Part shown: in pieces, positions 21,256 through 33,504 of the stretch | Layout of the letters: every line of letters begins with the position of its first letter | How positions within the stretch are numbered: position 1 is the first letter of the stretch | DNA from: Caenorhabditis remanei | Lineage: Eukaryota; Nematoda; Chromadorea; Rhabditida; Rhabditidae | Assembly: GCF_010183535.1 (NCBI RefSeq) | Contig: NC_071328.1 | Span: 4,030,001-4,094,000 of the forward strand | DNA length: 64,000 nucleotides | Reading direction: 5' to 3' | The notes under the pieces: model-generated | Told to the model about the DNA's origin: nothing | The model's input: only the letters and a program-made list of their open reading frames with translations | Databases searched by the model: none | Position numbers and translations under genes: made by a program

Positions 21256-24200
21256 CGGTTTGCAAGTATGTTTTCTCACTAAACACCTTCAAAAACGATA
21301 CATCACAACTTGAAGTCCAGATAAATTATTATTATTTTAGCGACATTTCCTCCTGCGCCGCTCACGTCTTTTGTTTTTGTTTGAATATCTCATTCATATC
21401 ATCCGAAGTGCGGATTCTTGTAGATAACATGACATTTAACCTTAGCCAACAAGATTAGAATACTGTAAGTGTTGTTAAAATAATTTTTCATTTTTTAAAT
21501 TTCTCTCTTTTCAGCGGACGCGTGGCCTAATCAGCAGTTTGATTTTTTTTGGTCTGCAGATAATCATAAATTTGCGACAGTTCAAGATTTACAGACAAAT
21601 ATATTAATTTCACATTACAGAAAAGGATTTTCCGAATGAATGCTTCGTCAGCGAACTTGGTGAAAGAAATGCTTCGAGTTTTCGCTATACTTTGAATTGA
21701 CCAATTTCTCTGTATTCACTTTTCCTTGTTTTCCTAAAATGTGGAATAAAACTCCGATGAACATGTTTGATCTCTGAATTTCGGAGTTCGAAATGGTCGA
21801 AAAGAGCAAAATTCGGAAATAATTTAAAACGCATGTGAATAGCGAAAACCTGAAAAATCAGAAACGAATAGAGCAGAAAGATGTAAAATTTGTATTTAAA
21901 CACAGGCAGTGCAGTGTATGAACGGATTTGATGAGAGTTGTATTCGTATTTACCTTATCAACATGTCATTCACAATCAGATTTCAACAAATTTGTTGAAA
22001 TTTTAATAAATATTTTCATACTCGGCCGAATATATTTTATGTATTCCTGAGAAGTTAGTTTTGTTAGTTTTATAAATTTTTCGTGCTTCGAATAGTTTTT
22101 ATATATTGAAATTCAATTTAGTTTTTATATTTTATAACTTTAATCTGAAAAACGTACATTTAGCCCCATTTCTCTGAAAATCCTTCAAGCTCATAAATTG
22201 TAGGAAAAATCGGGTGCATTGCCCGCAAACACCGCACACACCATGACGATAAATTGCACAGTTTCCAATTTGAACTGTGATTTTATTTTCGCGCGTTCAT
22301 CTCGTTTTTTTGAATTCTGAACGGCATTTTTAATGATTTTTCACTATTTTTCTCTTCTTCCTCATCTCTAATTACATATTGTAGCTTTGCCACTCTCGAA
22401 AATAAGATATCTAACACATTTTCGCAGTATTGCGCAAAAAATGCCTGGTAAACAGGTTTCGGTCGAACGAAGGCGGTAATGAGAGTCAAGTACTTGAAGT
22501 ACATAATCTCAAGTGGCAACCAATCGATCGTCGAAAGGTGTGCTCGAAAAGCTCATTTTTCTTGTCATTCGATCTCTTTGGAATCATTATTTTTCTGAAA
22601 ATCAACAATATTTTTGTTTCTCTTGAATTGTGTTTTCAATCTGTGTTTGTGTACATTCAACTCATTCTCTCTACTTCATTTTGTATCATTTTAAGTCACA
22701 TTTTTTCCCTTTCGCTCACTCTTTCATTTGTGTTTCCTTTACTCTATTCTGTAGACGTCTTCTATAATTATTCATGTGGAGAGATGGAGAGGTAGTAGTG
22801 GTAATTGAGCGGCGGCATAAGAGAGGAGCTGAACGACTCGAGGTCTCTCTCTTTCGAAGGAGCACAGATATTATATATGTTTTGGAGAAGAGTATGAGAG
22901 CAACTTGATGGGCAGTGGGCCGAAACCGCCGGGCTTCATATATACTTGAGAAATTTCAGTAACTAGTAATTCCGTTTATCCGCCGATTTTTGCGAAAAAT
23001 AGTTTATTTGCGAAGAAAGTTATCACTTCCATTCTCCAAAATAACTGAAATCTCTATCGTTCATTTTTCCAGCAATTAGCAAGGGAAAACTTGTTTACAA
23101 CAAACTATTTTATCTCTGGGACTTCTCTCCCCAAAAGCAATTTTCCTTTCCGCAAAAAGAGAAGCAAGGCCTAACTCATTATTCTAGTGGAACACTAACG
23201 GACTTTTTTTGGTCGTCGGTTTTGTTTTTTCCGTATAAATCCGCATTTATTCAGTAAAGCTAGACTTTGTCGGAAAATAAGTTAGTTGGAAACTGTATAA
23301 TCTAAAGTTCCCATCAGTACCTCATTTGTCCTAAACACAGTCACTCTTTGTGTTCCATCGTCGAGCTATCTGCGTAACTGGTTTGGGTGCACTGTCTCGT
23401 TTTTTTCTACTCTGCGTCCGCAAGTTTTTTTGCCGCTCGGGTCGTCGCCGGCGCCATAGCAAATCGATTATTTGGTTGTCCGTCCATTGAGGCAGTAGCC
23501 GCCATCTCTTCTTGTCTCCTTCTCGCGCTCCTTCGGAAGAACACTGATATCTCTTCTCGCGCTCCTTCTCGACGTCTTCTTTTCCTCCCCCACCCGTGTC
23601 TTCTGCTTCTCCACCGGCTGATGCTGTCGTCGCCTCACGCAGCACACGTCGTTGACACTCCGGAGGGGGGGCCCGCACATACACGCATGAAGCAGTGCTC
23701 CATCTTTCGTTTTTGCCGCTTAGAAGATGGATGTATATTGTTTTTTAATCTATTCGCTTCCTTTCCTTGCTCGTTTCTCATCTCCTCGCGGATACCGCCT
23801 ATCACAACAACATTGTTGAATTTCTTCACAGCAAACCCCGCTTTTCTAAATGAATTCTCACTTTTTTTATATTGTACACATTCTGGAAATGTCTGCTATT
23901 TCTTCCGTATGGAATTTGTCTCGAAAGTCTGTTCCATTCTTCTTCTTCCATGCTTAAAAAGTGGTTTTTTCTCAAGTCATGCTCTGTTTCTCTCTTCTGA
24001 ACAGCTGATAATGTTTAGTTCTTTCCCATGTAGTCATGAGTAATCATCATTGATTGTTTCCGTCTCTTCCGTCTCGCTCCCATTTATCGTGCTAACTTCT
24101 TTTATTTTCAAAAATGATGCCGTACACACCTCACCACCTCTTTTTCCAGTCATTTTCTCCTAGAATATGACTCATTCGGTTGTCTCCAATCGATCGATTG

Positions 24201-25462
24201 GTTACCTGACACCCCGAAAAGAGAAAAAAGTGTTGAGTTTTTAATCTGATTTCACGCCTCACACCGCTCATTATTATTCGGCACACACACATACAAACAC
24301 TTTTCTTCTCTTTTCCTCTTTTTGACTCTCTCCAGGCTCCGTTTTTGGTTAACTGGGATTGCCAATAGGTGAAGGAGAGGATTCGGAAGAAACTTGAATA
24401 AGAAAAGAAGTGAAATAGCTGAAAAGAGGATGATTAGAGAAGGGGGCATGAGCTGTCGTGCATATACCTCTGCTTGTGTGCTTCATGAGCAGCCAATATG
24501 GATGGTATTAGCATGAAGATTTGACAGAGAGACGCAGAAGACGAGAGACCATTGGCCGAGGAGTCTCGAATTAATCTCGCATATTTCTATGTGCCACTGG
24601 ATTAGGAGTCCCTTGGCTGACTAGCTTTCGGTAAGCATCCACTAGTTGTTTTCACTCGTTATTTCTTCTTGCTCACTGGAAACTTTCTTATCAGTTATGA
24701 TTCTTGATAGTTTCAAAAATGTTGAAAAGTGGTTTTCAGTATCTTCTTATCTGAAACGTTGCTTTTCTTATTCCATTATAGCGGTGCACTGAAAACCGGT
24801 CTGGTGCCACATTGCATTCGCGCCCCGTCGTACACTGTAGTTTTTTTCGCGCGTTTTGTCATGCAAATTGCTTTGACGGCAACAGTTTGCTGCACCGACA
24901 AGTAACAGTCGATACAGCATCAACTTGACGATGGAGATGATGATTGTCGGTCATTTTTAGTGATCGCACCACATGCATACACACAAACAATGTTCTTTGT
25001 CTTTATTTCTCTGCGCACTCCTCGCTTCCTATACTGTTCTCTCTCTTTTTTCGCTAAATGTTCCCTTTCATTCTCTTTTCGCTTTACACACTTAACATAC
25101 CCGAGAAAGTTGAACTATTGATGGTCATTTTTATTAGCATCGATGTCGTAATTTCCTGGTAATACATCAAAATTTTCCTTGTCCTCTCTCATCTTTTGGC
25201 AGATTTGCTGCCTAGCAACCTCTGCCAAGGGATTTATTTTGTGTTTCGTCCTCCTCTCGTCTTTTTTCTTTCTTTTTTGCCGTGATTCTTAATCCAATTT
25301 CGCATACTCCCAGCAATCATTTCAGTTTTCTTTTTTCCAGACGCATTATACACTAGTCAACATCCGAGTGTCTTAAACAATATTATAATCTTTGTCACAT
25401 CCAGTGATTGAGAAGGGAAGAGAACCGAAAAACAACGAGAACAAGGGAGAACAAGTTGGAGG
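21256..25462. other. sur-6 upstream region and probable 5' UTR
   Basis: No separate gene is supported; the open frame at 23387-24043 is compositional. The strand and pyrimidine content suggest sur-6 regulatory DNA. A possible non-coding first exon ends at a GTAAGC donor near 24630, and a TTTTCCAG acceptor near 25341 precedes the ATG exon, in DNA that copy A also retains. Copy A lacks about 22568-22790 and 22895-24940, so those parts were deleted there or inserted here. Confidence 0.5.
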
Positions 25463-27412
25463 ATGGTAATGGAAGTGGACGAACCAGCAGTTGCGGCAAC
25501 GACATCCCAAAATGAGCAGCAGGAGGTGCAGCAGAATGACGTCGATATGGACACTTCTGAGGGACCAATCGAGCCGGATCAGACGTTCGAACCGGTAGAC
25601 CAAATTACTTGGAAATTCAACCAGGTGAAAGGAAATATAGATGCCGATGTGCACACTGAAGGTAAGGCTTAATCCCCGCTGAAAACAGATAAACATGTCC
25701 CAATAGCTTCAGCTGATGTCATTTCGTGTGTGGAATTTTCACACGACGGTGAGTATTTGGCTACTGGAGACAAAGGAGGACGTGTAGTAATTTTTCAAAG
25801 AGATCAAAGCGTAAGTGTTCGAAGAAAACGTTTCAATAAAAATGTGAAATTTCAGGGGAAATACGTGAAAGGAGTTCGATCGAGGGAGTACAACGTGTAT
25901 TCAACATTCCAATCTCATGAACCTGAATTTGATTACCTGAAATCGTTAGAAATTGATGAGAAAATTAATCAAATCAGGTGGCTGAAAAAGAAGAACGCAG
26001 CCAATTTCATCCTCTCTACAAATGACAAAACGATCAAGCTGTGGAAGATAAGTGAACGAGAACGCAAGATAGGAGATGATGCTTGGAACTTGCCGAGAAC
26101 GAACAGAATCAAGTAAATTGTTTATTCAAAGAGAAATTAACCAATTTTATCGCTTGCAGCACGTCATCCTTCCGGGGGAAACTACAAATTCCGTCGATTG
26201 TACCTATGGAGTTGATAGTTGAAGCCAGCCCGCGACGGGTTTATGGAAATGCTCACACTTATCATGTCAACAGTATTTCAGTCAATTCTGATCAGGTAAT
26301 ATTGGAGTTTTGATTTCCTTGTTTGTATCTTAATCCGTTTTGTTTCAATAACTTAACAAACGCTTTTCAGGAAACATTCCTATCTGCCGATGATCTACGA
26401 GTAAACCTTTGGAATCTGGAAATAACTAATGAGTCTTTCAGTAAGTTTCTTTACAGCTTCTCTCTGAAATTCACTGATTTATTGCAGACATTGTCGACAT
26501 AAAACCTGCCAATATGGAAGAGCTAACAGAAGTCATTACCGCCGCCGAATTCCATCCAACACAATGCAACTGGTTCGTTTACTCGTCATCAAAAGGATCG
26601 ATTCGATTGTGTGACATGAGAGATCGTGCTCTTTGTGATGCATATGCTAAAAGTGAGCTGATTCTATAAGAAAACTCTATTTTGAACTATTGATTTTCAG
26701 TCTTCGAAGAACCAGAAGACCCACAATCCAGGTCTTTCTTCTCAGAGATTATTGCATCTGTGAGTGATGTCAAATTCTCGCATAATGGAAGATATTTGCT
26801 CACCAGAGACTATCTCACTGTGAAGGTAACACTGCTTTACTAGAAAACGAATACAATTCCGATCATTTACAGGTGTGGGATCTGAATATGGAGTCACAGC
26901 CAGTTGAGACATACCCAGTGCATAATTATCTCCGAACGAAGCTGTGTGCTCTTTACGAGAACGATTCGATTTTCGATAAGTTCGAATGTGATTGGAGTGG
27001 TGACGATAAGTAAGAGATATACATCGAGAATTTGTTGAATTTATGTTGATTTTCAGGCACATTCTCACCGGCTCTTATCACAATCTGTTCCGATCCTACG
27101 CTCGTGGTAATAATCAAGGAGATGCGAAGACATGGGAGGCCCGGCCGCAAGAAAATCACGCCACGCTTCGATCTCGATTCGTTGTTCCGTCCGCCAAGCG
27201 AAAGAGGAACAATCTGTCGTCGAGCGGTGAACAGGTATTTATTCAAATTGTACCTGAATTGTTGTAAATTTATCAAGTTCCAGACGGAGGAGGATCTATC
27301 ATCAGACCAACTTCAATTCGATCGCAAAATATTGCACACTGCCTGGCATCCAAAGGATAATATCATTGCACTTGCCGCAACTAACAACCTCTACATCTTT
27401 TCTGATGTTTAA
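25463..27412 (+). CDS. sur-6: PP2A regulatory subunit B55 (SUR-6), intact
   Basis: Ten exons join in phase: 25463-25661, 25713-25810, 25856-26112, 26160-26295, 26371-26440, 26488-26652, 26701-26825, 26873-27009, 27057-27234 and 27284-27412, giving 497 residues, the usual length. It is a seven-bladed WD40 propeller with signature stretches [75 protein letters not shown] and [21 protein letters not shown]55 brings the PP2A catalytic core to its substrates; in C. elegans SUR-6 acts in Ras/vulval signalling, centriole duplication and embryonic divisions. The 65 N-terminal residues before the propeller are acidic and less conserved. The second exon could alternatively start 6 bases upstream (AATAG acceptor), adding two residues. 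A broken duplicate lies at 9514-10254 and stray pieces at 12786-13093. Confidence 0.97.
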
Positions 27413-28371
27413 GTTTAAGTCTCTCATCGTCACTGCACTTGTTCCGTTTTCTCCAACAAACTCATATTCTTTCTTTCTCTTTTTTTCCCGTTTTTCTTTT
27501 CTTCATTTCATTTTCATTTATCACATTCATATAACTCTAAATATTTTTTTCGTATTTGTCTTCTTCCATATTTGTTTGAGTTTTCTCTCTCTCTCCAACC
27601 TTTTTCCCCCATCCCATTTTTCCCTTTTTCTTAGTCCTCTTGTCTACTTATTTCCAAAAAGAAACTTCATCGTGTGTTCAGTTTTCTTGTTTTTCTTTTC
27701 ATATTCTTCGTCTTCATCATCATCAAAGTTTGGAAGTAAAACAGAAATATAGTTTCTTTTTAAAATGTTTTGATTTATATTGCGACTATATCTAGGTATT
27801 CTCTGCTCCCGGTTTGGACTAGAGTTGTGTTATTTTCTTTGTGCTCTCTCAATTTTCTCTTCTCTCTCTCCTCTCTCACTATCCTCTCATATCATTCTGG
27901 AATTACGTGGCACCCTATTATCTATCGTCTCCCCCTCGACTCCAGTGTTCTCTCTCCTTTTACATAACTTCTGTAGGCCCCATCCAATCATTTTTCCCAA
28001 ATGTTTTCCCAAGGATGGTTTTTTCCTGTTAGATTCACCCCACTTTGTCAATTTCTTTGTCTCCTGTTTCGAAAGCGTGTGAAGGTATTATTCTCACCCT
28101 TGTTAGTCACTCTCACCCCCCTGTAATTTTGATTGAATTTTGCAAAAAGTTTGTAGAATCTAAATACCGTATAATTTCAGATTCACTTCCCTCTCCCTCT
28201 CCGTTCCCCGTTCAATTCTTCTTTGTCACAAAAATGCAAAAAACTTTCTTCTGACATAAAATATCCGTATCATCACTAATTTCTTCTTTGTAAAACCTTG
28301 TGGGTCTCCCTTCTCTTCCCTTTCCTTGACATAAATTTGTAAGCAATATTATTATATCTCTAAAACTCTTT
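27413..28371. other. 3' flank of sur-6, convergent with the next gene
   Basis: Long pyrimidine-rich DNA (27420-28350) that probably contains the sur-6 3' UTR. It faces the 3' end of the minus-strand gene at 28372. Open frames here reflect T/C richness. No AATAAA is seen close behind the sur-6 stop. Confidence 0.5.
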
Positions 28372-31050
28372 TTATTTATTGAATGGAAATAGTCGACAAA
28401 TGTACAAAAACAATAGGAAAAGTGTCAAATTCGTGGCGATGAGGATGGCAGTCGCGTGGCGGCGATACGTCTGACGGACCAGCACTTGGGCATCATACGA
28501 CACTTTATAGACTGAAAAAATGAGAATAATTTCAGATTATTTTCAGAAATAGATGCACTTTGATTCATTCTTTATCCCTCGGGAAAATGTCATCTCTCTA
28601 TACGAATTGAATCATAATCCAGTGGATATATTCATTTTTCATTATTCTAGAGAATCAGAATCCTCTTTTTCTCTCAAACAATTGCTATTATTGGATGAGA
28701 GAGAATCTCGAAAATAAGATAATCCGATGTTGAATAACACTTTTTGATTCAGGGGCTGGCGTCTCATTGGCGCGTTTTGAGAGATTCGGAAAATAACGAG
28801 GAGATGCAGACATTTCTAGCTTCGAAAAGTTCATTTTTAGACTCCGCCCATTCTTGAATGGTGAAGAAAGATGAGGAAAATTGAAGAGACACAGAGAAAC
28901 TAATCTGATTATCAGTGGAGCGCTTTTTCTACAGCTTATATGCTCCGCCCACTTCTGCAATGATGCCGCACATTTCAGTTTTCTAGGTTTGGATTTCATA
29001 TGCGTTGCGAACCAAATTTGGAGAAAAAACGCCATGTGAGAAAAGATAACGAAATATGAAGAAAAGAGAAAGAAGTGAAGAATTCCAGGTTATCAGTAGA
29101 GCGAGTGTGCAACAATTGCACCACACAAATATCTTAGTTATCTCCAGATTCTACAAAAGTTCAAAAATAACTGTTTTCGGTGGAGCACGTTTGCTCAACT
29201 CTTGCTTCTTTAATATTAGTTCTTACAACTACGCTCCACCGAAATGTCCATAAAAATGTCTCTGTTTCTCTGAGTCTCTCAATTTCACACACAATTTCCC
29301 TCGATTTCGGTAGAGCGCGGTTATAAGACGCGTGCCGTGCTAATACAAAAGGTTTTAGAACGTGTTCGGTGGAGCGCGTTTGCTCAACTCTTGCTTCTTT
29401 AATATCTTCTTCGAAAACAATTGATGAGATGGCCTAGAAACCCATCACTCCAAAAACTAGACCCCCTCCATCCACTGAATTCAGATGCTCTACTCACTAT
29501 ATCTCTTCGTCTTCTGAAGACGTGTTCCAGTCGCCTCTTCACGCCATTCATTGGCGACTCCCCGTGAAATTGTCGTTGTCCAAAGAGTATTTGATTCTTG
29601 TTGTTGTTCAACAATACCGTCCAACATCTGCAATTTCAGAGATATTTAATCGGAAGAGAAGTCTTCAAAAGCTTACTCGTCGCCCATCACTGCCATACGT
29701 TACTTGTGGTTTTCGCTTCTTCTGAAAATCAGGAAGATATGAGTTACAATAACTGGCGCGCCTTCGACGCGTTTCTGATACCAATCAAACCACGTTTTTG
29801 TCTGACATCAGACACCCTCTCCTCGTCTCTAATCAATTAACAAAGAACACTTGCAAAAAGACTAATTGATCAATGACGTCAAATGAGGAAGAAGATGGAA
29901 TTGACTAGAAAAAAGTGAAGAGAGAGTTGCTAGATATATAAATAATAATTTTATTGTTTGTGATCACTGATGATTAATCATTTCATGAGGAGAGAGAGAG
30001 AGAGAGTGATCAATGGATTTTTATGGGAGAAATCAGTTTTTTGAATGGTAAGAAATTAAAAAAAAATTATCGCACTTTTGTGATCAGAACTGCTCTGAAT
30101 CTGAACGAACTGACTACGAGATCGTCATTTTAAAACCAAACTACTAGCACGGCACGCTTCTTACAACCGCGCTCTACCGAAACAGAAGGCAATTAAGTTC
30201 GAAATTGAGAGACTCAGAGAAAAAGAGACATTTTTCAAGGGGATTTCGGTGGAGCGCAGATGTAAGAACTGGGTCGAGTTATTATCTCAACTCTGTTCTT
30301 TTGAAAAAAAGTAAATTCTCTAGAAGATTTCGGTGGAACAAAGGCAATTTTCTTACTGTATTGAAAAATGAAGTGTCAGATTTTTAGTAGACTTCCTTGT
30401 TCGAATTTTAAAATTATTTTGTGAACTTTTTACAACTTTGGGAAGTGGAAACTGAATTCTACTACGAAAAATTGAAAAATCGTGTCGCAGTATGTCTGTT
30501 TTATCCGGATGTCCACAATTTTGGAAAAAAAGACTTTTTATGGGAAAAACTCAAAAATTTTTAGTATTTCCTTCTGTCTGGCTGTGTGTCCTGGTGTCCA
30601 GATGTCTCGATTAAAAAAAATCTGGATATCCGGACACACCGACAGACATATGTGGGAAAATTTGACAATACGGTGGTGCATTATAGAAATTTCTGAGGGA
30701 ACGAAAATTGCAAACTAAAAAAATGAAGATCTAAATTTCAGTAATTATTACAAGATCTTCATGTTCAAGATTTTTATATATCAAGCTTTAAACTCTTTTG
30801 AAATAAGAAAAATTTAGAGAAGCAGGAAGTAGAAGTATAAGAAGCAATAACTTGTTTGGAACCAGTTCTTGAATAGATTTGCAGCTATATTTTTATTCTT
30901 TTTCGCCTTTTAACCGCTCCCAAAACTCCAGATTCTTCCCATGCTTACCACGTCAAAAATCTTCGTCTCCACACCGTTCTCATCCTGTTTTCCCTGAGCA
31001 AACTCATCCAATTGTGACGGATCAATTGGAGAATTGAAGATGTTAATCAT
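28372..31050 (-). CDS. Small tail-anchored membrane protein, unrecognised family
   Basis: Four minus-strand exons join in phase: 30949-31050, 29677-29721, 29498-29627 and 28372-28511, giving 138 residues. The N-terminus is polar (MINIFNSPIDPSQLDEFAQG). The middle is charged (KKRKPQVTYGSDGRR, then LWTTTISRGVANEWREEATG), followed by YKVSYDAQVLVRQTYRRHAT. Residues about 116-130 form one hydrophobic segment (ILIATNLTLFLLFLYIC) nine residues from the end, so it looks like a tail-anchored protein with the bulk in the cytosol. The intron between exons 1 and 2 (1.2 kb) and the last intron (1 kb) are long and hold repeats. The last codons and stop overlap an AATAAA signal. It lies between sur-6 and the TINAG-like gene. 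I do not recognise the family; the model rests on four in-phase junctions. Confidence 0.72.
29220..29329. repeat. Palindromic mini-element, family 'TTACAAC-GCGCTCTACC', copy 2
   Basis: Arms TCTTACAACTACGCTCCACC and an inverted GGTAGAGCGCGGTTATAAGA, with a central GAGTCTCTCAATTTC in inverse orientation to copy 1. Partial arms of the same sequence (GGTGGAGCGCGTTTGCTCAA) lie alongside at about 29180 and 29370. It sits in the last intron of the tail-anchored gene. Confidence 0.65.
30159..30269. repeat. Palindromic mini-element, family 'TTACAAC-GCGCTCTACC', copy 3
   Basis: Arms TCTTACAACCGCGCTCTACC and its inverse around 30245-30269, with a centre AATTGAGAGACTCAGAGA shared with copies 1 and 4. 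It is flanked by GCACGGCACGC on the left. It lies in intron 1 of the tail-anchored gene. Confidence 0.7.
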
Positions 31051-33504
31051 TCTCTGTAATTGTATTCAATTAGAGAAAACAAAACAATATACTCATAACA
31101 ATAAGAAGTCGAAACAGAAGAGAGTGATGAAATGGAGAAGACGAATAGTGGGCGGGGCGAATCGATTCTCTTTTTCTCGTCTTCTCTTCAAATTGATTCC
31201 GCCAAAAACGGTGTCATATCAAATTAACATTTTTTGGGCGATAATTTGTCATCGATGGGGAAAAAGGAGGAGAGAAGAGAGAGATGGGTTTCGGGTATAG
31301 AATGAGTCAGAATCAATTAGAGATCGAAGAAATGTAAGAGACACGTGGCACCGCGTTTTGATCTGGGCGTTTACCATGTGATAGATCAGCTCGTTTTTAT
31401 TATGGGTTGGCGGTAATTAAATTCACAATTAAAGTCAATTGAATAATCGGAAACAGAAAAAAGAATCTCTTCGGGGTGGTCTATTCTCCATTTTTGTTTA
31501 TGAAACTTTTAATGAACAAGTTACTGATTAAGGTCATCAGATTGTTGACGTACTTATTTACAAGTTGACTATAATTGGAGGAAATGATACATATGTATGT
31601 AACATGTTCGGTTTTAATTGAGGAGTACTGTAGGTTTGATGGATGGAGAGACTGATTGGACTGCTGATTTTATGAACTTTCAAAGAACGAGATCATTATT
31701 TTCGATTTGATGGGTGGAAGTGACTAGACAGTGGAAATTTTGAATTAAGGCAATTTTGAATCTCAAAAAATCATGTTGGGTTCGTCCAAATCGCCGACGG
31801 CGCCCAGACTCAGCTGGTTCAAAAATAATGCAGAAAGGCAGAGACGTTGCCGTATAATTGGGAATGTCTAACTTTGGAAAGATGCAACAACCTAACGAAT
31901 AATCTAAACTTTTTAAAATTAAAATATGTATTTAAAGGGAATCTAGATATTTATTTTTGTAATTGACTACTTTTTTGTACGAACTGTCCCAAAAGAGTTA
32001 TTGATCGTCAAAGAAGGCTTAGTTCACGTGGGAAGGCAGCTATAAAGGGAAACGGTATGTATTATGTATTATTATCTTACAACCGCGCTCTACTGAAACC
32101 GAAGAAAATTGCGTGCAAAATTGAGAGACTCAGAGAAAAGGAGACATTTCACAAGGAGATTTCGGTGGAGCGAGGTTGCAAGAACTGTGCGAAGCTAATA
32201 ACTCCGTGGGGGAGACTTAAAAAAAAAGAGTACAATTACGAAGTTTTTGGTTTAGATTTACATATTCTACAAAAATTGAAATTATTTCACAATACAAAAA
32301 AGTAGAAACGCATTTTCAATGCAGGTCATTTTCAACTAAAACTTTGAAAAATAAAAATAAACTTTGAGAGGAAGCTACGACGTTACGAGTGATCTTAGGT
32401 TTTGGATATGATGAAATACATATCAAGATCTATATTTTTGAAGTTGGTATTTTCTTGAACAAAATTGCCCAGGACAGTTCTCTACAGTACCGGTCAAAAA
32501 TATGAACTTTGGGCGTTTTCAGTTGAAATTGTTCAACTTTGAGAGTGTGTCAAGGTAATTCTGATTGTCACTCCTAGTAGATTTTGAATGAAGCATACAG
32601 AACAAAGGTAGAACTTTATATTTGTAGTTGACGATTTTCTTGTACGAGCACTCCCTAGAGAGTTATGGTTATTTTAAAGGAGACAGCTCAAAAATCGCAC
32701 TATTTTTCATGAAATTGGTCGATTTGAGGGAAAAATTACTTTCCGAAAAGATCGATATTATCTCAAAGATTTACGCTTTTGGTTAATAAAATTTCAAGAA
32801 TCCTTACAAAATGGAATACAACTCGATATCGAAATATTAAAGGTTTCGGATTCAAGATTCCAAACAACACAACCCAGGATGAGAGCTGGTAACTAAAACC
32901 AAATTTTCAGAAGCAAAAAAACAATCAAAATCTCGTAAAAATACAGTTCTACAAAACTCTCTTATTTTCCAGAAGCTATTGTATTTCCAAACTTTTATAC
33001 ATATTTTCTAAAAATGACGAATAAAATTGGTCCCGTGCTTCTCCCCAATTCCACAATTCCTTCCACTTGTAAACATGTAATAAAAGAAAAAAGTGTTTTC
33101 TAAATTAATTTTTTCTCAATATAGAATACCTAGAAAAAAGAAAAGGGAATGAATACCATTGGAATGAATCATTCGAAAGAATTCTTTCATCTCCGTTTTT
33201 TTCTTTTTTTTTCTCCGTAGAAGGGTGTGGTCTCGAGAGATAGAACACAAGGTGTCAATGGTTTTTATTTTTCTGGTCACTTTTATCAGCGAGAAAGAGA
33301 AATAATTGAGAATATCAATTATGATGGCAAAAGCAATTTATTAGAGAAGGAGTGAAAATGGGCGGGACGAGTTGAAAAAAGAAAATGGAAAAGGAGATTT
33401 GAAAACCCTGCGATGGCAGTGAGATTATTATAGAAAGAATAGACGGGAGGGGAGAGATGGAAGAGTATTTAACAATTGAGAAAACTAGGCCATAGGGGAT
33501 TCTT
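31051..33504. other. Intergenic stretch, no gene seen
   Basis: AT-rich. Contains a copy of the palindromic mini-element (32075-32185) and degenerate units of the TTTTTGTAGTTGAC-type repeat at 31.95 and 32.5-32.68 kb. The side next to 31050 is presumably the promoter of the tail-anchored gene. Confidence 0.45.
32075..32185. repeat. Palindromic mini-element, family 'TTACAAC-GCGCTCTACC', copy 4
   Basis: Arms TCTTACAACCGCGCTCTACT and an inverted GGTGGAGCGAGGTTGCAAGA. The centre again reads AATTGAGAGACTCAGAGA. Same orientation as copies 1 and 3. Confidence 0.7.

Noticed and set aside
23387..24043. 218-codon open frame upstream of sur-6
   Set aside because: Pyrimidine-rich composition yields Ser/Leu/Phe runs; no domain, and antisense frames are equally long.
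27366..27752. 128-codon frame after sur-6
   Set aside because: Overlaps the end of sur-6 and runs through T-rich 3' flank; low complexity.
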